Shown: one piece after another, positions 47,250 through 56,454 of the stretch | How the letters are laid out: every line of letters begins with the position of its first letter | Numbering within the stretch: the first letter of the stretch is position 1 | From: Hirsutella rhossiliensis | Taxonomy: Eukaryota; Ascomycota; Sordariomycetes; Hypocreales; Ophiocordycipitaceae | Length of the DNA stretch: 64,000 bases | Direction: 5' to 3' | Assembly (NCBI RefSeq): GCF_020360975.1 | Contig: NW_025408678.1 | Span: 620,001-684,000 of the forward strand | Position numbers and translations under genes: made by a program | Notes under the pieces: generated by a model | The model's database searches: none | The model's input: the letters and a program-made list of their open reading frames with translations, nothing else | What the model was told of the DNA's origin: nothing

Positions 47250-48600
47250 TACCTACGAATATCGTTTATACTTAGTTCGGCCTCCCTAGCCCTACTAGCC
47301 GGCGGGTATCTCGAGCTCGACCTCTTATCCCGGCGCGGTCTACCTAGTCCCCGCTTCTAGACTATAGTCGATTTAGGAACGCCCTAGGTTTCGACGGTAG
47401 GGAGCACCCGTTGCTTAGCGTATATCTAGGTATTCGCGAACCGTTAAGGTCGTCGCGGGTAGTTTTCCCTTGCCTTTTCCTAGGCTTTATTCGCTACGGG
47501 GTAGGTCTAGGTCTACGATAGGTAGTCTCCTTAGTATAAGATATAGTTATAGGGGATTTCGCCCTTCTTAGCCCTATATTTATCCTTGCCTCTATCGTAT
47601 ACCGTGCTCCTATATTAGCTATAGAGTTATATCGATATATATCGCCTAGTAATATAGCTATATCTATAGTAGTTATAGCACCTCTATAGTTAGACCGACT
47701 TATTATAGGGTTTATATCGGAAGATCTATACTTTAAGGACTAGGCCTAGGTTATAGAGCCTATTAGCCTCCTTTAGGCTACCGACCTTAATAAGTATAGT
47801 CGTCGCCGTCGATATCTTAGATCGGGGGCGTAGCGCCTAGGCCCGGAGGACCTTAACTTTATTCGCCTCTATAATCTTATAGAGCAATCGCTCCCTATCT
47901 ACTATCGCTACTACTAAGGGGACGTTCTTTACGACCACCGTATACGCGCGGCGGGAGATCGTAGCCTCCGGTCCGAATACGGCCTTAACCTAGCCTTAGT
48001 CCCTCTAATAGGCTCTCGCCGCGGTATTAAATATAACCGCGATATCTCCGCTTTAGAGGCGCCTCGCCGCTATAGCGCTTATAGCTTTTAAGGCCGTGTT
48101 TACCGCCTTTACTATATCCTTCGGTTCGCGGCTTAGGATTTCAGGCGGTGCCCTAGTAAGGACTACGATAATCTCGCGTTTATAGCGCGGTAGGACCTAT
48201 TTTACCGTAGCTTCGTATTAGGTCGGTCCCTTAGTCTCGGCCACGACCGCGGCCTAGGTTCGCTTAGGGCCCCTAGGGCCCGAAGCGATACCTAGGCGGA
48301 GTTCTTCTTTAACTGCCTCCTTAATTATATCCCGGATTATCGTCTTAAAGCTCTCGTCCGCGCGGAGCACCGCCGACGACGCGCTACCGGCGCGGCTCTT
48401 CGCCCTAGAGAGCCGTTCGACTACTGCCTATACCCTACCGAACTATACGCTTAGGATAAAGCCCGCGAGTTCGTCGTATACTGCTTTTTCTACGGGGTTG
48501 CTTAGCGCCCGGGCCGGTATCGCATCGCTACTTCGGGTTTATTGACTCGCTCTATCGGGGTGTATAAATTCGGGTGGCGTCTCTTCGCGCTACGCGCTTT
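47250..48600 (-). pseudogene. LINE ORF1 with tandem CCHC zinc knuckles
   Basis: Minus-strand frame upstream of the endonuclease. At 47,641-47,690 it reads CYNYYRYSYITRRY, exactly CX2CX4HX4C: the first Cys survives (TGC) and the other two Cys and the His are Tyr. A second knuckle, similarly altered, follows. N-terminal parts are basic and Arg-rich. LINE ORF1 proteins bind the element RNA. Start not determined. Confidence 0.7.
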
Positions 48601-48779
48601 AATCGAGCCCGGTGCGTCGAGGGCCGCTACCACGTCTACCTACCCCTCGGCCTCGGCGTAGCATCGTTACTAAGGGTAATTAATACTGCTAAATTAATTC
48701 TTAGTATTAGTTAGTGTTTTAGTTATAATGCGCACCCGCTATAGGCGTATATTGGTTTCGCGAGAAGTTTTCTATTAAA

Positions 48780-49858
48780 AATAAGGTTATACTATTATAT
48801 AACTTTTATATTTATTTAATATAATTAGTATAGTATCTAAGGTATTAGCTAGTCGCGTTTAAAGTAAATATACCTTTTTAAGCTACTTAATAGCGATATA
48901 GTTATCTATCTATCTATTAAGCGACGTTATATAATACTAGTTAGCTATTTTACTAAATTCTATTAAGAACTACTATTTTTAAAGTTCTTTACCCTTAAAG
49001 ATAATACTAGGGGTAAGGACACGGCCGTCCGCGGTAATAGCTTTAATAAATAAGGTCTAGTTATAAGACTATAGCCTTTTTAAAAGGGCCTTCCGTTTTA
49101 GGTCTATACTCCTAACTATAAGACTATTTAAACCTAGTAAAAAGAGTTTAGTTAGTAAAAGTAATAAAAGATAAGCTAAATACTTACTAAAGCTAGATAT
49201 AATACTACCTTCGTTAATATTTATAGTATTTTATAGTTTAATCTATTTATACTTCTTTTCCTTAATATCGAAAAACTAGTAAACTGCTTAAGGCGTAAAA
49301 GTATTAAATCGGTTAGCTTCCTAACGTCTCTTATACTTAGTCTTAATATCTAAATAGCGATTAATAAATTTAGAGACCTAGTTACGCCCTACTATCCGCT
49401 TATTATTTAGTTGCTTTATAAGAGCCTCTATATATACGCGGATCTAACTATAGGAGGGAGCATAGCTAAGAGACTCTTAGTAGAGGATCTAAGAAACTAA
49501 GCGAGCTTCCTAAGACTTACTTAAGAGTTAACGAGGCTAGATCTAATTAGCTAGGGCTACCTAGCCTTTAAGTCTATCGGAAATAGACTACTAAGGTATA
49601 TTATACTTTTAGGCAGCGCGGTACTATAATAAGCCGTTTTTTATAATATTAATTATCGTATTAGCTATAATATCCTCCGTATAAATACTCCGAGGCCGCT
49701 TTAAGGTTATTTTAGTTATATAGTAGAGGAATAATAAGAAGAATTATTATTAGGAGGCGGAAGGAGATTAAGGGGTTAGATAGTAATTTCGCGTGTAAGG
49801 TACGTATAGGCTATAGACCCCTATATAAACATTTAACTATCGAAAAGTAGAATTTAAT
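48780..49858 (-). pseudogene. Pogo/Tc5-type transposase fragment (element P2)
   Basis: Minus-strand frame from about 49,700 to 48,950. It reads RQLLSKSQEARLVSQILYQE, then YAPSYSQIRVYIEAL, VGRNQVSKFI, RYLDIKTKYKRRQEANRFN and NINEGSI. This is the CENP-B/Tc5-type DNA-binding helix-turn-helix followed by the first catalytic block, where Asp-Glu-Gly reads N-E-G (49,208-49,219 region). The left end is cut by the LINE. The right terminal sequence of the same element is probably 51,714-51,880, separated by the Fot1-like insertion. Confidence 0.7.
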
Positions 49859-49860
49859 TA

Positions 49861-49902
49861 AGTTAGCACCCCTAGCTTCCGGCACCCCCTACTTCCGGCA
49901 CC
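49861..49902 (+). repeat. P1 left terminal inverted repeat
   Basis: Starts AGTTAGCACCCCTAGC and contains CTTCCGGCACC and ACTTCCGGCACC as an internal near-duplication, which may be two transposase-binding subsites. Two CpA sites present in the right repeat are TpA here. Confidence 0.9.
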
Positions 49903-50004
49903 TCCCTATATTACTATCGCGTTAACTACTTACTATATCGTAACCGCGTTTTCTCGTATATCTCTTATTTAATAATTATAAAATAAATATTATTCGAATT
50001 AGCG

Positions 50005-51588
50005 ATGCCTCGTCTTTCTAAATATACCGAAAACCAGCTTTAAGAAGCGCTCGAAGCTATTAATAATAGTATACCTTAGCTCTAAGCTAGTCGTAAGTAG
50101 GGTATTCTAAGAACAACCCTTTAAACGCGTCTTAAAGGAGCCCTACCTATAAAGGAGGCAAAAGAGGCATCTTAAAGGCTTAGTCGAGAGTAGGAAAAAC
50201 ACCTCTATAAATAGGTTCTTGCCTAAGCGGCCCTTAGGCTGCCTCTAACGTATTATTAACTTAGGGAATTCGCCGGCCGTATTATCGTAGCTAGTAGAGA
50301 CCCCCGCCCGCTTAGAAAACACTAGGTTTCGAGCTTTTTAGCCCGAAACCTAGAGATTAGCACGATTAAAGGTAAATCTCTTAATTCTGCCTATATTAAC
50401 GGCGCCTCTATTAGCGGGATTAAGGAATAGTTCTAATTGCTTAAGCTGCCGGCTATATAGGCAATCCCACCGGAATCACGCTTTAATATAGACGAAATAG
50501 GCATCCTCGAGGGCCTTAGCTATAATAGGCTAGTGCTAGGGAGCTTAAAGAAGAAGGAGGCTATTAAGAAGCGGCTTAGATCGCGTTATTAGACTATAAT
50601 CGTCGAATATATCTCTATAACGGGCTAGGCCTTAACCCCCCTTATAATCTTTAAGGGCTAGGACCTCTAATAGTAATAGTTCCCTAACGAACTCGATTTT
50701 CTAAAGGATTAGGACTTCGTTACTTCCCTAAAGGGCTAGATAAGCGATTCTATCGCTATTTAATAGCTTAAGTAGGTGTTTATCCCTTAAATAAAGCGCT
50801 ACCTATAGGGGAACGTTCTCCTTATCGTTAATAGCCACGGGAGCTATTAGACCGACGATTTTATATATAAATACTTTAAGAATCGCATTTATCTTCTTTT
50901 TCTACTAGTATACTCCTCCTACGTCCTCTAACCTCTTAATATCTCGGTTTTCTCGCCGATTAAGGCTACCTACTAACGTTAACTTAAAAAAATCGTATCT
51001 TTCGACGATATAGCGCTAATTAGTAAGGCTACCTTCCTCTAAGCATATTATTAGGCCCGGTAGGCCGGTCTAACTAAAAAGAATATTAAGGGCGGGTAGC
51101 GTAGGTTAGGACTATAGCTAGTTAATATAGCAAAGCCCTTACTAAGCCGGTTCGTCTTACCGTAGCCGTTAACGCCGTTAACGCCGCTAAAAAGAAAGAA
51201 TTCTAGTACCCTAGCTATTTACAATGCCCTTAAAACGCCTAAACGATTATAAGAAGTCCGTCGCCTTATTATAGGGCTAGAAAACCGCGGTTAAGTTAAC
51301 CGTACGATCCGACTACTCTTTAGCAAGGTTGGCCGTAGCCTTAATAAGCAAAATTAGCAGCTTATAGCCTCCTAACTTCGAATATAGCAGCTAGAGCATT
51401 AATTATATCGTCTACGGCCTTAAAAACAGAAAAAGGTCCCTTAGGACCCTAATAGGCGGTTCGTATAGATTGAATAAGTTATAAAGACGAAGAAATAGCT
51501 CGAGCGCACGCTTGAGCCGGCTGCCGCCGCCATAGCCAATCAGAACGCAGGATTTAAAGCTCTTTGCAATAGCTGGCAGCTAGAGTAG
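50005..51588 (+). pseudogene. P1 Fot1-like transposase, 527 codons, RIPed
   Basis: One continuous plus-strand frame from a preserved AT-G at 50,005 (MPRLSKYTENQL) to a natural stop at 51,586-51,588, interrupted only by TAA/TAG. N-terminal helix-turn-helix and CENP-B-like DNA-binding domain (to about residue 140) precede a DDE domain. First catalytic block FNIDEIG, Asp at codon 163. Second block IVNSHGS, expected Asp reads Asn at codon 276. Third block PLNISVF, expected Asp reads Asn at codon 312, giving 35 residues between the second and third. Both losses are TpG-to-TpA changes. The last 40 codons are clean (TLEPAAAAIANQN). It would cut and paste the element at TA. Confidence 0.9.
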
Positions 51589-51671
51589 CCAGAAACACCA
51601 AATTTAATTATCGTGATATTAAAATGCGGCTTTAATTGCGTTTAGAATATGCCTGCCTTAGTGCTGCGAAG

Positions 51672-51713
51672 GGTGCCGGAAGTGGGGGGTGCCGGAAGCT
51701 AGGGGTGCTGACT
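51672..51713 (-). repeat. P1 right terminal inverted repeat
   Basis: Unmutated reference copy of the repeat, ending GGGGTGCTGACT. It lies outside the RIP boundary. Confidence 0.9.
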
Positions 51714-51880
51714 TAATCCTCTATCTACTTTAAGTGACGGCCTGTGAATATCTTTAAAGCTGGCTAGAATCGGTGTAAGTGAAATTAGTAGTTTTTAGTA
51801 GGGATATTTTCTAATACGCTACCGAAAGGTGGGTGTTACCGAAAGGGGGGTGGGGCATGGTAATTCACTATAATTTAATA
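51714..51880 (-). repeat. Probable right end of pogo element P2
   Basis: This holds ACCGAAAGG twice (about 51,820-51,850) followed by a G-rich GGGGGGTGGGGCATGG, the same design as the P1 terminus (two short repeats, then G-rich end) with different sequence. It fits the right terminal repeat of P2, into which P1 inserted. The left partner is absent, removed with the LINE junction. Not RIPed. Confidence 0.5.
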
Positions 51881-51892
51881 GACGATCCCTCC

Positions 51893-52618
51893 CTAGCATG
51901 ACTCTAGATACTTGGCCCACTCCTCTAGGATCGACGTCGTCTGGTCCGCATTGCTCAGCACGTCGTAGGGATCAAACACCATCAGCTCGCCCGTCTCTCT
52001 ATCATACGCGGCCTGGAAATCCCCCCACTGCTCCGCCTTCCACGCCTCTCGGATCCTCCCCAGCGACCTCTTGGTCCGCTCCTTTAGCTCGGGTCCGGGA
52101 TTCTCCGTCTCCATCGTCATTCGCAACCATTGTCCTCGATCGGCCGTGGTGGGGTTTTCGACTTTTTTCATTTCGACAAAGCGACCGCTGCCTCGTTGCA
52201 TGTCGGTGAATTGGAGAAAGAAACCCCAGCTTTTTTTGGGCTTCGGGTCCTCATCGTCAAAGTTGGTTACCTCGCACGAAACGAAATGCGGCGGCTGTCC
52301 CTCTCGGAAGGGGCCAGGCACCGGCACCCCGGCCTTGCCTAGCCGTTGCAGGATTTCCATCTCTGTCCTCAGCTCCTTTTTCGCCGCATCGGCGTCGTCC
52401 CTCTGGACTCGGATGCAGAAGACCCAGTCGGTTGCCGAGCCGTGGTGCACGACTCGAAAGAGAAGTTTGCCGGTTCCATTGCCGAGGGTCGCGAGTGTAT
52501 AGTCGGACGTCGGGTTGAAATGGAGAATCCATTTTTTGTTTGCCTCGTCACGACTCAAATCGAGCGTTTTGCCATTAAAAGCGGTTTGCAGCTCGGATAA
52601 AGTAGCCATAATGGACAA
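51893..52618 (-). CDS. Intact hypothetical protein, 241 aa
   Basis: The only long undamaged ORF in the window, with normal CpA/TpG and no intron needed. Start ATG at 52,618; an alternative ATG four codons in (MATLSEL) has a good purine context. The family is not recognised. The protein is acidic-basic mixed and soluble, with no signal peptide or membrane segment. Residues 70-104 (ending LGKAGVPVPGPF) recall the helix and hinge of kinase-like folds, and residues 200-217 (DFQAAYDRETGELMVFDP) recall the D-x-Q...D-P segment of atypical kinases. This resemblance is weak and only an inference. A TE end lies within about 15-25 bp of its stop, so its 3' UTR is probably TE-derived. Coding confidence is high, function unknown. 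Confidence 0.75.
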   Translation of the reverse strand: MSIMATLSELQTAFNGKTLDLSRDEANKKWILHFNPTSDYTLATLGNGTGKLLFRVVHHGSATDWVFCIRVQRDDADAAKKELRTEMEILQRLGKAGVPVPGPFREGQPPHFVSCEVTNFDDEDPKPKKSWGFFLQFTDMQRGSGRFVEMKKVENPTTADRGQWLRMTMETENPGPELKERTKRSLGRIREAWKAEQWGDFQAAYDRETGELMVFDPYDVLSNADQTTSILEEWAKYLESC

Positions 52619-52760
52619 GGGGGAGAGGCTTTAGTATCCTGCCTTGCTGTCGGCTTTGACGTATCGTATCGCCCGTGGTGCAAAAGGGCGCAAGGGGAGG
52701 AGGCATGTCGAGACAAGGCAGGAAAGAGGAATCCAAGTGCGGTATATATACCCCGTATAA
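52619..52760 (-). promoter_or_regulatory. Putative core promoter of the 241-aa gene
   Basis: On the minus strand, GGTATATATACC (52,741-52,752) is a palindromic TATA box about 125 bp upstream of the ATG. A pyrimidine-rich CCTCTCCCCCTTGTCC (about 52,613-52,630) directly precedes the start, as is common in fungal promoters. No transcript data here. Confidence 0.5.
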
Positions 52761-53044
52761 CGGGATTCTAGCTTATGCCGTGGGATGATCCGAACGAGGG
52801 CATATGGGCCACTCCGCTCCACACCCGGCTCGTATTGGCCGCATAACGAAATAGAGTAGATAGGACGTCTACCATGGTTACCGGTGTGGCTGCCTCGGAA
52901 TCAGGTGATTTCAACCCATCTATCTGTGTCACAGCACCAACCTGGCTCCGGTCACGTGCCTCTCTGTACTTAGTCTAGTCCCTGTTCCACCTCCATAGTT
53001 TGCCCTCCTCACAGCACAACGTAGATCTTCTCTGGCATCCTAGG
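52761..53044. other. Non-RIPed intergenic DNA
   Basis: Normal base composition, no open frame with recognisable content, no repeat seen. It ends where the gypsy fragment begins. Confidence 0.5.
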
Positions 53045-54185
53045 TCTGCCCCGTGATACCTTGTAACGCATAGACTCTACCCACAAACGCGTCGGCAAGC
53101 TCATCGGCGTTAAGGGTTCGCGTCGCGATAAAGTGGCGCATCTTAGTTAGACGGCACACAATTACCAGGATATGTTTATACACAGACTGAAAGCGTTTAC
53201 AGTCAGGCAGGGGCGTGATATAATCGACCGAGATATCTAACCAGGCACGAAACGGGACGGGCAGGGGTTATAGGAATCCGGGCGGGGCAGAGCGAGAAGT
53301 CTTTATACGCACACAAAGGTCGTATCCTTTTACGAAGATCTCGACATCTTATGACATTCGTGGCCACCAATATGTCCGCGTAACGAGATCAAGTGTTTTG
53401 ACACGGCCAGGGTGCCCTCCTGGTCCCGATGAGTGGGTCCTGTAAATGACCTGGATCTTGGCTTCGTCGGTAGGGGGTAAAAATAGGCGGTCCCGGTAGT
53501 AAATCCGGTTACCTCGGACTTGGCAGTCCAGCATGGCGACTCGTAGCTCTCTGCTAACCGACTTAGGCCAGCGTCTGACGTCGGGGTCTCGTAATGCTGT
53601 TAGCATGGTTTGGGCGAGATCAGAGTTGTTGTAGGCCTGGTTAATAATGTCGTCAATGGGTTTCTCCAAATCGGGGGTGAGGGTGATCGCGGGGGCCGCT
53701 ATCATGGGGGTCGCGTCATCGATATCGCTAAGTAGGTCTGCGAGGGCGGACGGGTCGAACCTGTCCCGGGGTAGCAGGGTCTTCCTTCGTTGCTTTAGGC
53801 GATCGTCCTTAACGTCGGATTTAGACGGTACGTCCTGGGATCGGCGGCTAAGGGCATCTGGCCGAATAGCTTTAGACCCTGGGCGGTAGACAATGCGGAA
53901 GTTATACTGAGAGAGGAACTCGGACCAGCGAACCTGGCGCTGATTTAGAACCTTGGTTGTTGTGAAGTACTCGAGGTTCTTATGGTCCGTGATGATCTCG
54001 AACTCTGACGCGCTCCCTTGGAGCTCCGGTCGCTATTCTTCTAGGGCTTTGATGATAGCGAGCAGGTCCTTATCATAGATCTCGTAATTACATTCGGCCG
54101 CGGAGTGCTTAGAAGAGAAGTACTCAATAGGTCGTAGGGCGCTATTATCATTATTCAGTCCGAAGGACTTCTATTACGACGATAA
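53045..54185 (-). pseudogene. Ty3/gypsy pol fragment: RNase H-integrase, mildly decayed
   Basis: A minus-strand frame with only a few stops. RNase H C-terminal half: [57 protein letters not shown] (about 53,860-54,130). Then a linker, the integrase zinc-binding region (GGHPGRVKTLDLVTRTYWWP, 53,352-53,410, and YDLCVRIKTSR) and the start of the catalytic core (DISVDYITPLPD, LTKMRHFIATRTL). In-frame TAG/TAA occur at LEE*RPEL, after PRMS and before PLPVP. CpA/TpG are otherwise normal, so it escaped heavy RIP, probably as a short single-copy piece. Both ends are truncated and it differs in family from the RIPed elements. Confidence 0.88.
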
Positions 54186-54382
54186 CTCGAAATTCAGAAT
54201 CTCTGCTCGTATTGGCCATCTGAGTCTCCACTCGACGTGGATTGGACGGCATCCCTGCCTGGTGTAACGACAGAGCCACGGTCTGTGCTGCTGGCCTGCC
54301 AACGACCCCTGCCACCAACACGTCGTGCCCCCTTATCCTTCCTCATCAAACAATCCCTCCAATCCAACATAACTAACTCCTC

Positions 54383-54556
54383 ATGGCTGATCCCATGCCT
54401 TCAACAAATGTTTGCAGGGAGTGCAAGCAGGCGAGGCCGGCCGATCAATTCATTTCGAAGACAAAGTCTTCCATAACACGTGGAAGACTTACGGCCAACT
54501 GTCTCGACTGTAGGAATCGGCAAGCCGCACATTTTAGACAATCTAGCCTAAAATAG
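54383..54556 (+). CDS. Small protein with CxxC...CxxC zinc-ribbon-like motif, 57 aa
   Basis: ATG 54,383 to TAG 54,556, not RIPed. Cys 11 and 14 (CREC) and Cys 40 and 43 (CLDC) are spaced as a four-Cys zinc site; the rest is basic (RPADQFISKTKSS, NRQAAHFR). A pyrimidine-rich leader (about 54,320-54,375) precedes it. Small Cys-rich modules of this kind occur as N-terminal domains of fungal proteins of unknown role, so this could be a first exon of the gene at 54,672; CTAAC followed by ATTAG around 54,614-54,626 is compatible with an intron end, but no convincing 5' splice site is seen. Short length keeps confidence low. Confidence 0.4.
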   Translation: MADPMPSTNVCRECKQARPADQFISKTKSSITRGRLTANCLDCRNRQAAHFRQSSLK

Positions 54557-54671
54557 TCCTCGGCGCGGGCCCCTGAATTTTACGTTGAGCCCCCTTAACT
54601 AACACGTTCCTAACTAGGACATTAGTGCCTCACTTGCCGTTCGTCCTCGCCTCGTCCTTTCACACTTGTCC

Positions 54672-56303
54672 ATGGCGCGCCGCAATAGAATGCCTTCTGG
54701 CAAGGCTAAAAACCTGAAGAGCAAAGCGTCTAAGCCTCTTACTAACGGCGATGTCGTTATGGCCTTAAAAACGCTTCTGGAAAGTTAGCTCTTCGGTGTT
54801 TTCAACGAAGGCGAGAAACTAGAGTTTCTCCGTTAGTTATACCTGCCCCTCCGCTATTTATTTTCTAAGACCACGAGATCCTCTTAAGCAAATTATACTA
54901 GGATCTAGTAGATATATTATCTTTAAGTTCCTAAGATCCTTTCGAGTCGATTTCTTCGGTGGCTTAAGGATCCCCTAGAATTCTAGGAGAGACTTATCGA
55001 GGCGGTGCTAAGATATAGCGATTAGCTGCCGAAAAATAGGGCTCGAATATTCCTTAAAGGTGCATATGCTCTAGATTCCTAGCTAGAGATCGGGCGTATC
55101 TTCTAGAGATTTATTGCCGTGTCTACTACTAGACCTTTTAAGCGTGTAAACCCGATATTAGCTGCCCGTATTAGAATAAAGTATATTACTAAGTTTCTAG
55201 AGTATATAGGTTTACTAAATTCCGAAGTAAATATAAAAAAGTATAGTAATATTCTTCGACGCGGCCGAAGAATTATTTCCTTCTACTAGAGACTAGTAGA
55301 CAACAAGCAGCTAAACGACGGTGTATATAGTAACGACGATATCCTAGAGCAACCTTGCCTAGAAACTAATAATTACGGCCCTCTATTTTTCCCGGATATT
55401 CTAGATTCTATATAAGTATTTAGCCCTAAGTATTAATTATTATTAAGGAATAAGCTAACTATATTTGGTTAAGATTCGGAAGGGCTTTATAGAAAAGACG
55501 GCGTGCTATCTATATAATATCTTCGGCGCTTTAGTATTTATAAAACGTCGGAGAAATCGAACGTAAAAAACGTAGTAAATACTTTGCTCGATTTTTATAC
55601 TAAATTTATTTAGATTAGTAAGAACGCTAGGTATTATATAGCCGGTAAGCAAGGATAAGAGTTATAAAAGAGTAATACGTCCGCGACGAAACGATAGCGA
55701 AGATAAGGTTTAATCGGTCGTTCTTTAAACATATACTCTATTAACTTAAGCGATAGTAATCCTTAGGAGAACACCGAAGGAGCTATAATTAGCCTAGAAA
55801 CGCTATCTACTTAAATTACGTAGTTATTTACGTAATCTACTTCTAGTCTAGTTAATCGCCCTTCCGCTTAATAAGCCGTAAGCACTAACGAATATAGTAC
55901 GATTTAGGAAGGGGCGCCTACTATATAGCTAAGAGAATTTAGTAAGATTATATCTTATAGGACGAGTATAAATAGTACTAAAGAAGGAGGTCGTTTATTA
56001 CCTTTAATATTATTATTAACTTTAGGTTCTACGAACTTTAATAGAAGTATACTTAATATAAGTCTATTACGTAGCGAAGACTCTAGAAATTCTATTCCGC
56101 GTATTGCGTTGCCTTTTATAGCGGACGACTTTAAGTAAGGAGATAGGCCTAGATTTATATAAGAATTAAGCTTTAAGTAGCTCGAAAGCCTTATTAATAA
56201 TTCTAGCGCGCCGGTCTTTAGTTTAAATAAGCACGGATAAAGAAGTAGACTTAGGCTTATATAGGAATTAAGCTTTAAGTAGCTCGATAGCTTAACCGGT
56301 TAA
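54672..56303 (+). pseudogene. Unknown 543-codon gene, 5' end intact, rest RIPed
   Basis: An intact ATG in good context (GTCCATGGC) starts a single frame that stays in register to 56,303, broken only by TAA/TAG; the first is at codon 39 (54,786-54,788). The first 110 bp have normal CpA/TpG and are basic (MARRNRMPSGKAKNLKSKAS). Damage increases downstream. Readable parts: FNEGEKLEFLR, RFLRWLKDPLEFQERL, FLEYIGLLNSEVNIKKYSN, RRGRRIISFYQRLVDNKQLN. A segment of about 17 residues with core IQELSFKQLES is present twice near the C-terminus (56,150-56,198 and 56,241-56,291). No family recognised. It may be the coding part of an undescribed repeat, or a duplicated host gene hit by RIP. Confidence 0.7.
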
Positions 56304-56363
56304 AAGTTCCTAAGTATAGTACTATAACTAAAAACATAGCTACCTATTATTATTATTATTATA
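56304..56363. repeat. TTA microsatellite and spacer
   Basis: A short spacer with an imperfect (ATT)n run at about 56,346-56,361 leading into the 89-bp repeat. Confidence 0.5.
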
Positions 56364-56452
56364 AAGACTATTACGCTACGTAGGCAAAAGTAGAACGCGC
56401 GCTCTAATAGGTGCGCTATAATTAATATATATAACTAATAACCGCGTTTTCC
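56364..56452. repeat. 89-bp direct repeat, copy A
   Basis: From AAGACTATTACGCTACG to CCGCGTTTTCC. It is nearly identical to 56,965-57,053, with only transition differences. The copies bracket two SINE-like units. Confidence 0.85.
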
Positions 56453-56454
56453 GA

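Larger units (their letters stand above)
43650..48700 (-). mobile_element. LINE (Tad1/I-like non-LTR retrotransposon), moderately RIPed
   Basis: A minus-strand element of about 5 kb with no LTRs: ORF1 with zinc knuckles on the right, then AP-type endonuclease, reverse transcriptase and a C-terminal Cys/His domain to the left. The order is that of non-LTR retrotransposons using target-primed reverse transcription. It is GC-richer than the gypsy relics, with CpG retained and CpA/TpG depleted. The 3' end near 43,650-43,900 has short repeats around the word CCGAA. Exact limits are uncertain. Confidence 0.82.
2281..51480. other. RIP-mutated tract 1
   Basis: From about 2,281 the sequence changes abruptly to TpA-rich DNA with very few CA or TG dinucleotides on either strand. 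That is the expected result of C-to-T change at CpA on both strands. TGA stops are rare and TAA/TAG abundant, as expected from CAA, CAG and TGG. Severity differs between elements: the gypsy copies at 6-19 kb are extremely AT-rich, while the Copia (19.3-25.6 kb) and LINE (43.6-48.7 kb) keep many CpG and CpC sites. Known RIP systems act on repeats in the sexual cycle. The tract ends inside a Fot1-like transposon near 51,480. Confidence 0.93.
49861..51713 (+). mobile_element. Complete Fot1/pogo-family DNA transposon, 1,853 bp (element P1)
   Basis: Terminal inverted repeats of about 42 bp lie at 49,861-49,902 and 51,672-51,713, flanked by TA (49,859-49,860 and 51,714-51,715), the Tc1/mariner target duplication. 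The right repeat differs from the left at two positions, and both are CA to TA in the left copy. One transposase frame fills the interior. Length, ends, TA target and domain order fit Fot1-like elements. The left and central parts are RIPed while the last 230 bp are not. Confidence 0.92.

Noticed and set aside
2281..51480. Reading the AT-rich tract as mitochondrial DNA or a centromeric satellite
   Set aside because: The CpA/TpG depletion with CpG retained in younger elements, and recognisable LTR, LINE and pogo elements, point to RIP of nuclear repeats. No satellite period was seen. A centromeric position cannot be excluded from the sequence alone.
52071..52600. Several overlapping ORFs opposite or out of frame with the 241-aa gene
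   Set aside because: They are shadows of the GC-rich coding sequence, with Arg/Ser/Pro-rich composition and no motifs.
52631..52822. 63-aa minus-strand ORF upstream of the 241-aa gene
   Set aside because: It overlaps the putative TATA box and leader, has no recognisable content, and is of a length expected by chance.
54237..54476. 79-aa plus-strand ORF
   Set aside because: It overlaps the better 54,383 ORF in another frame and has no motif.
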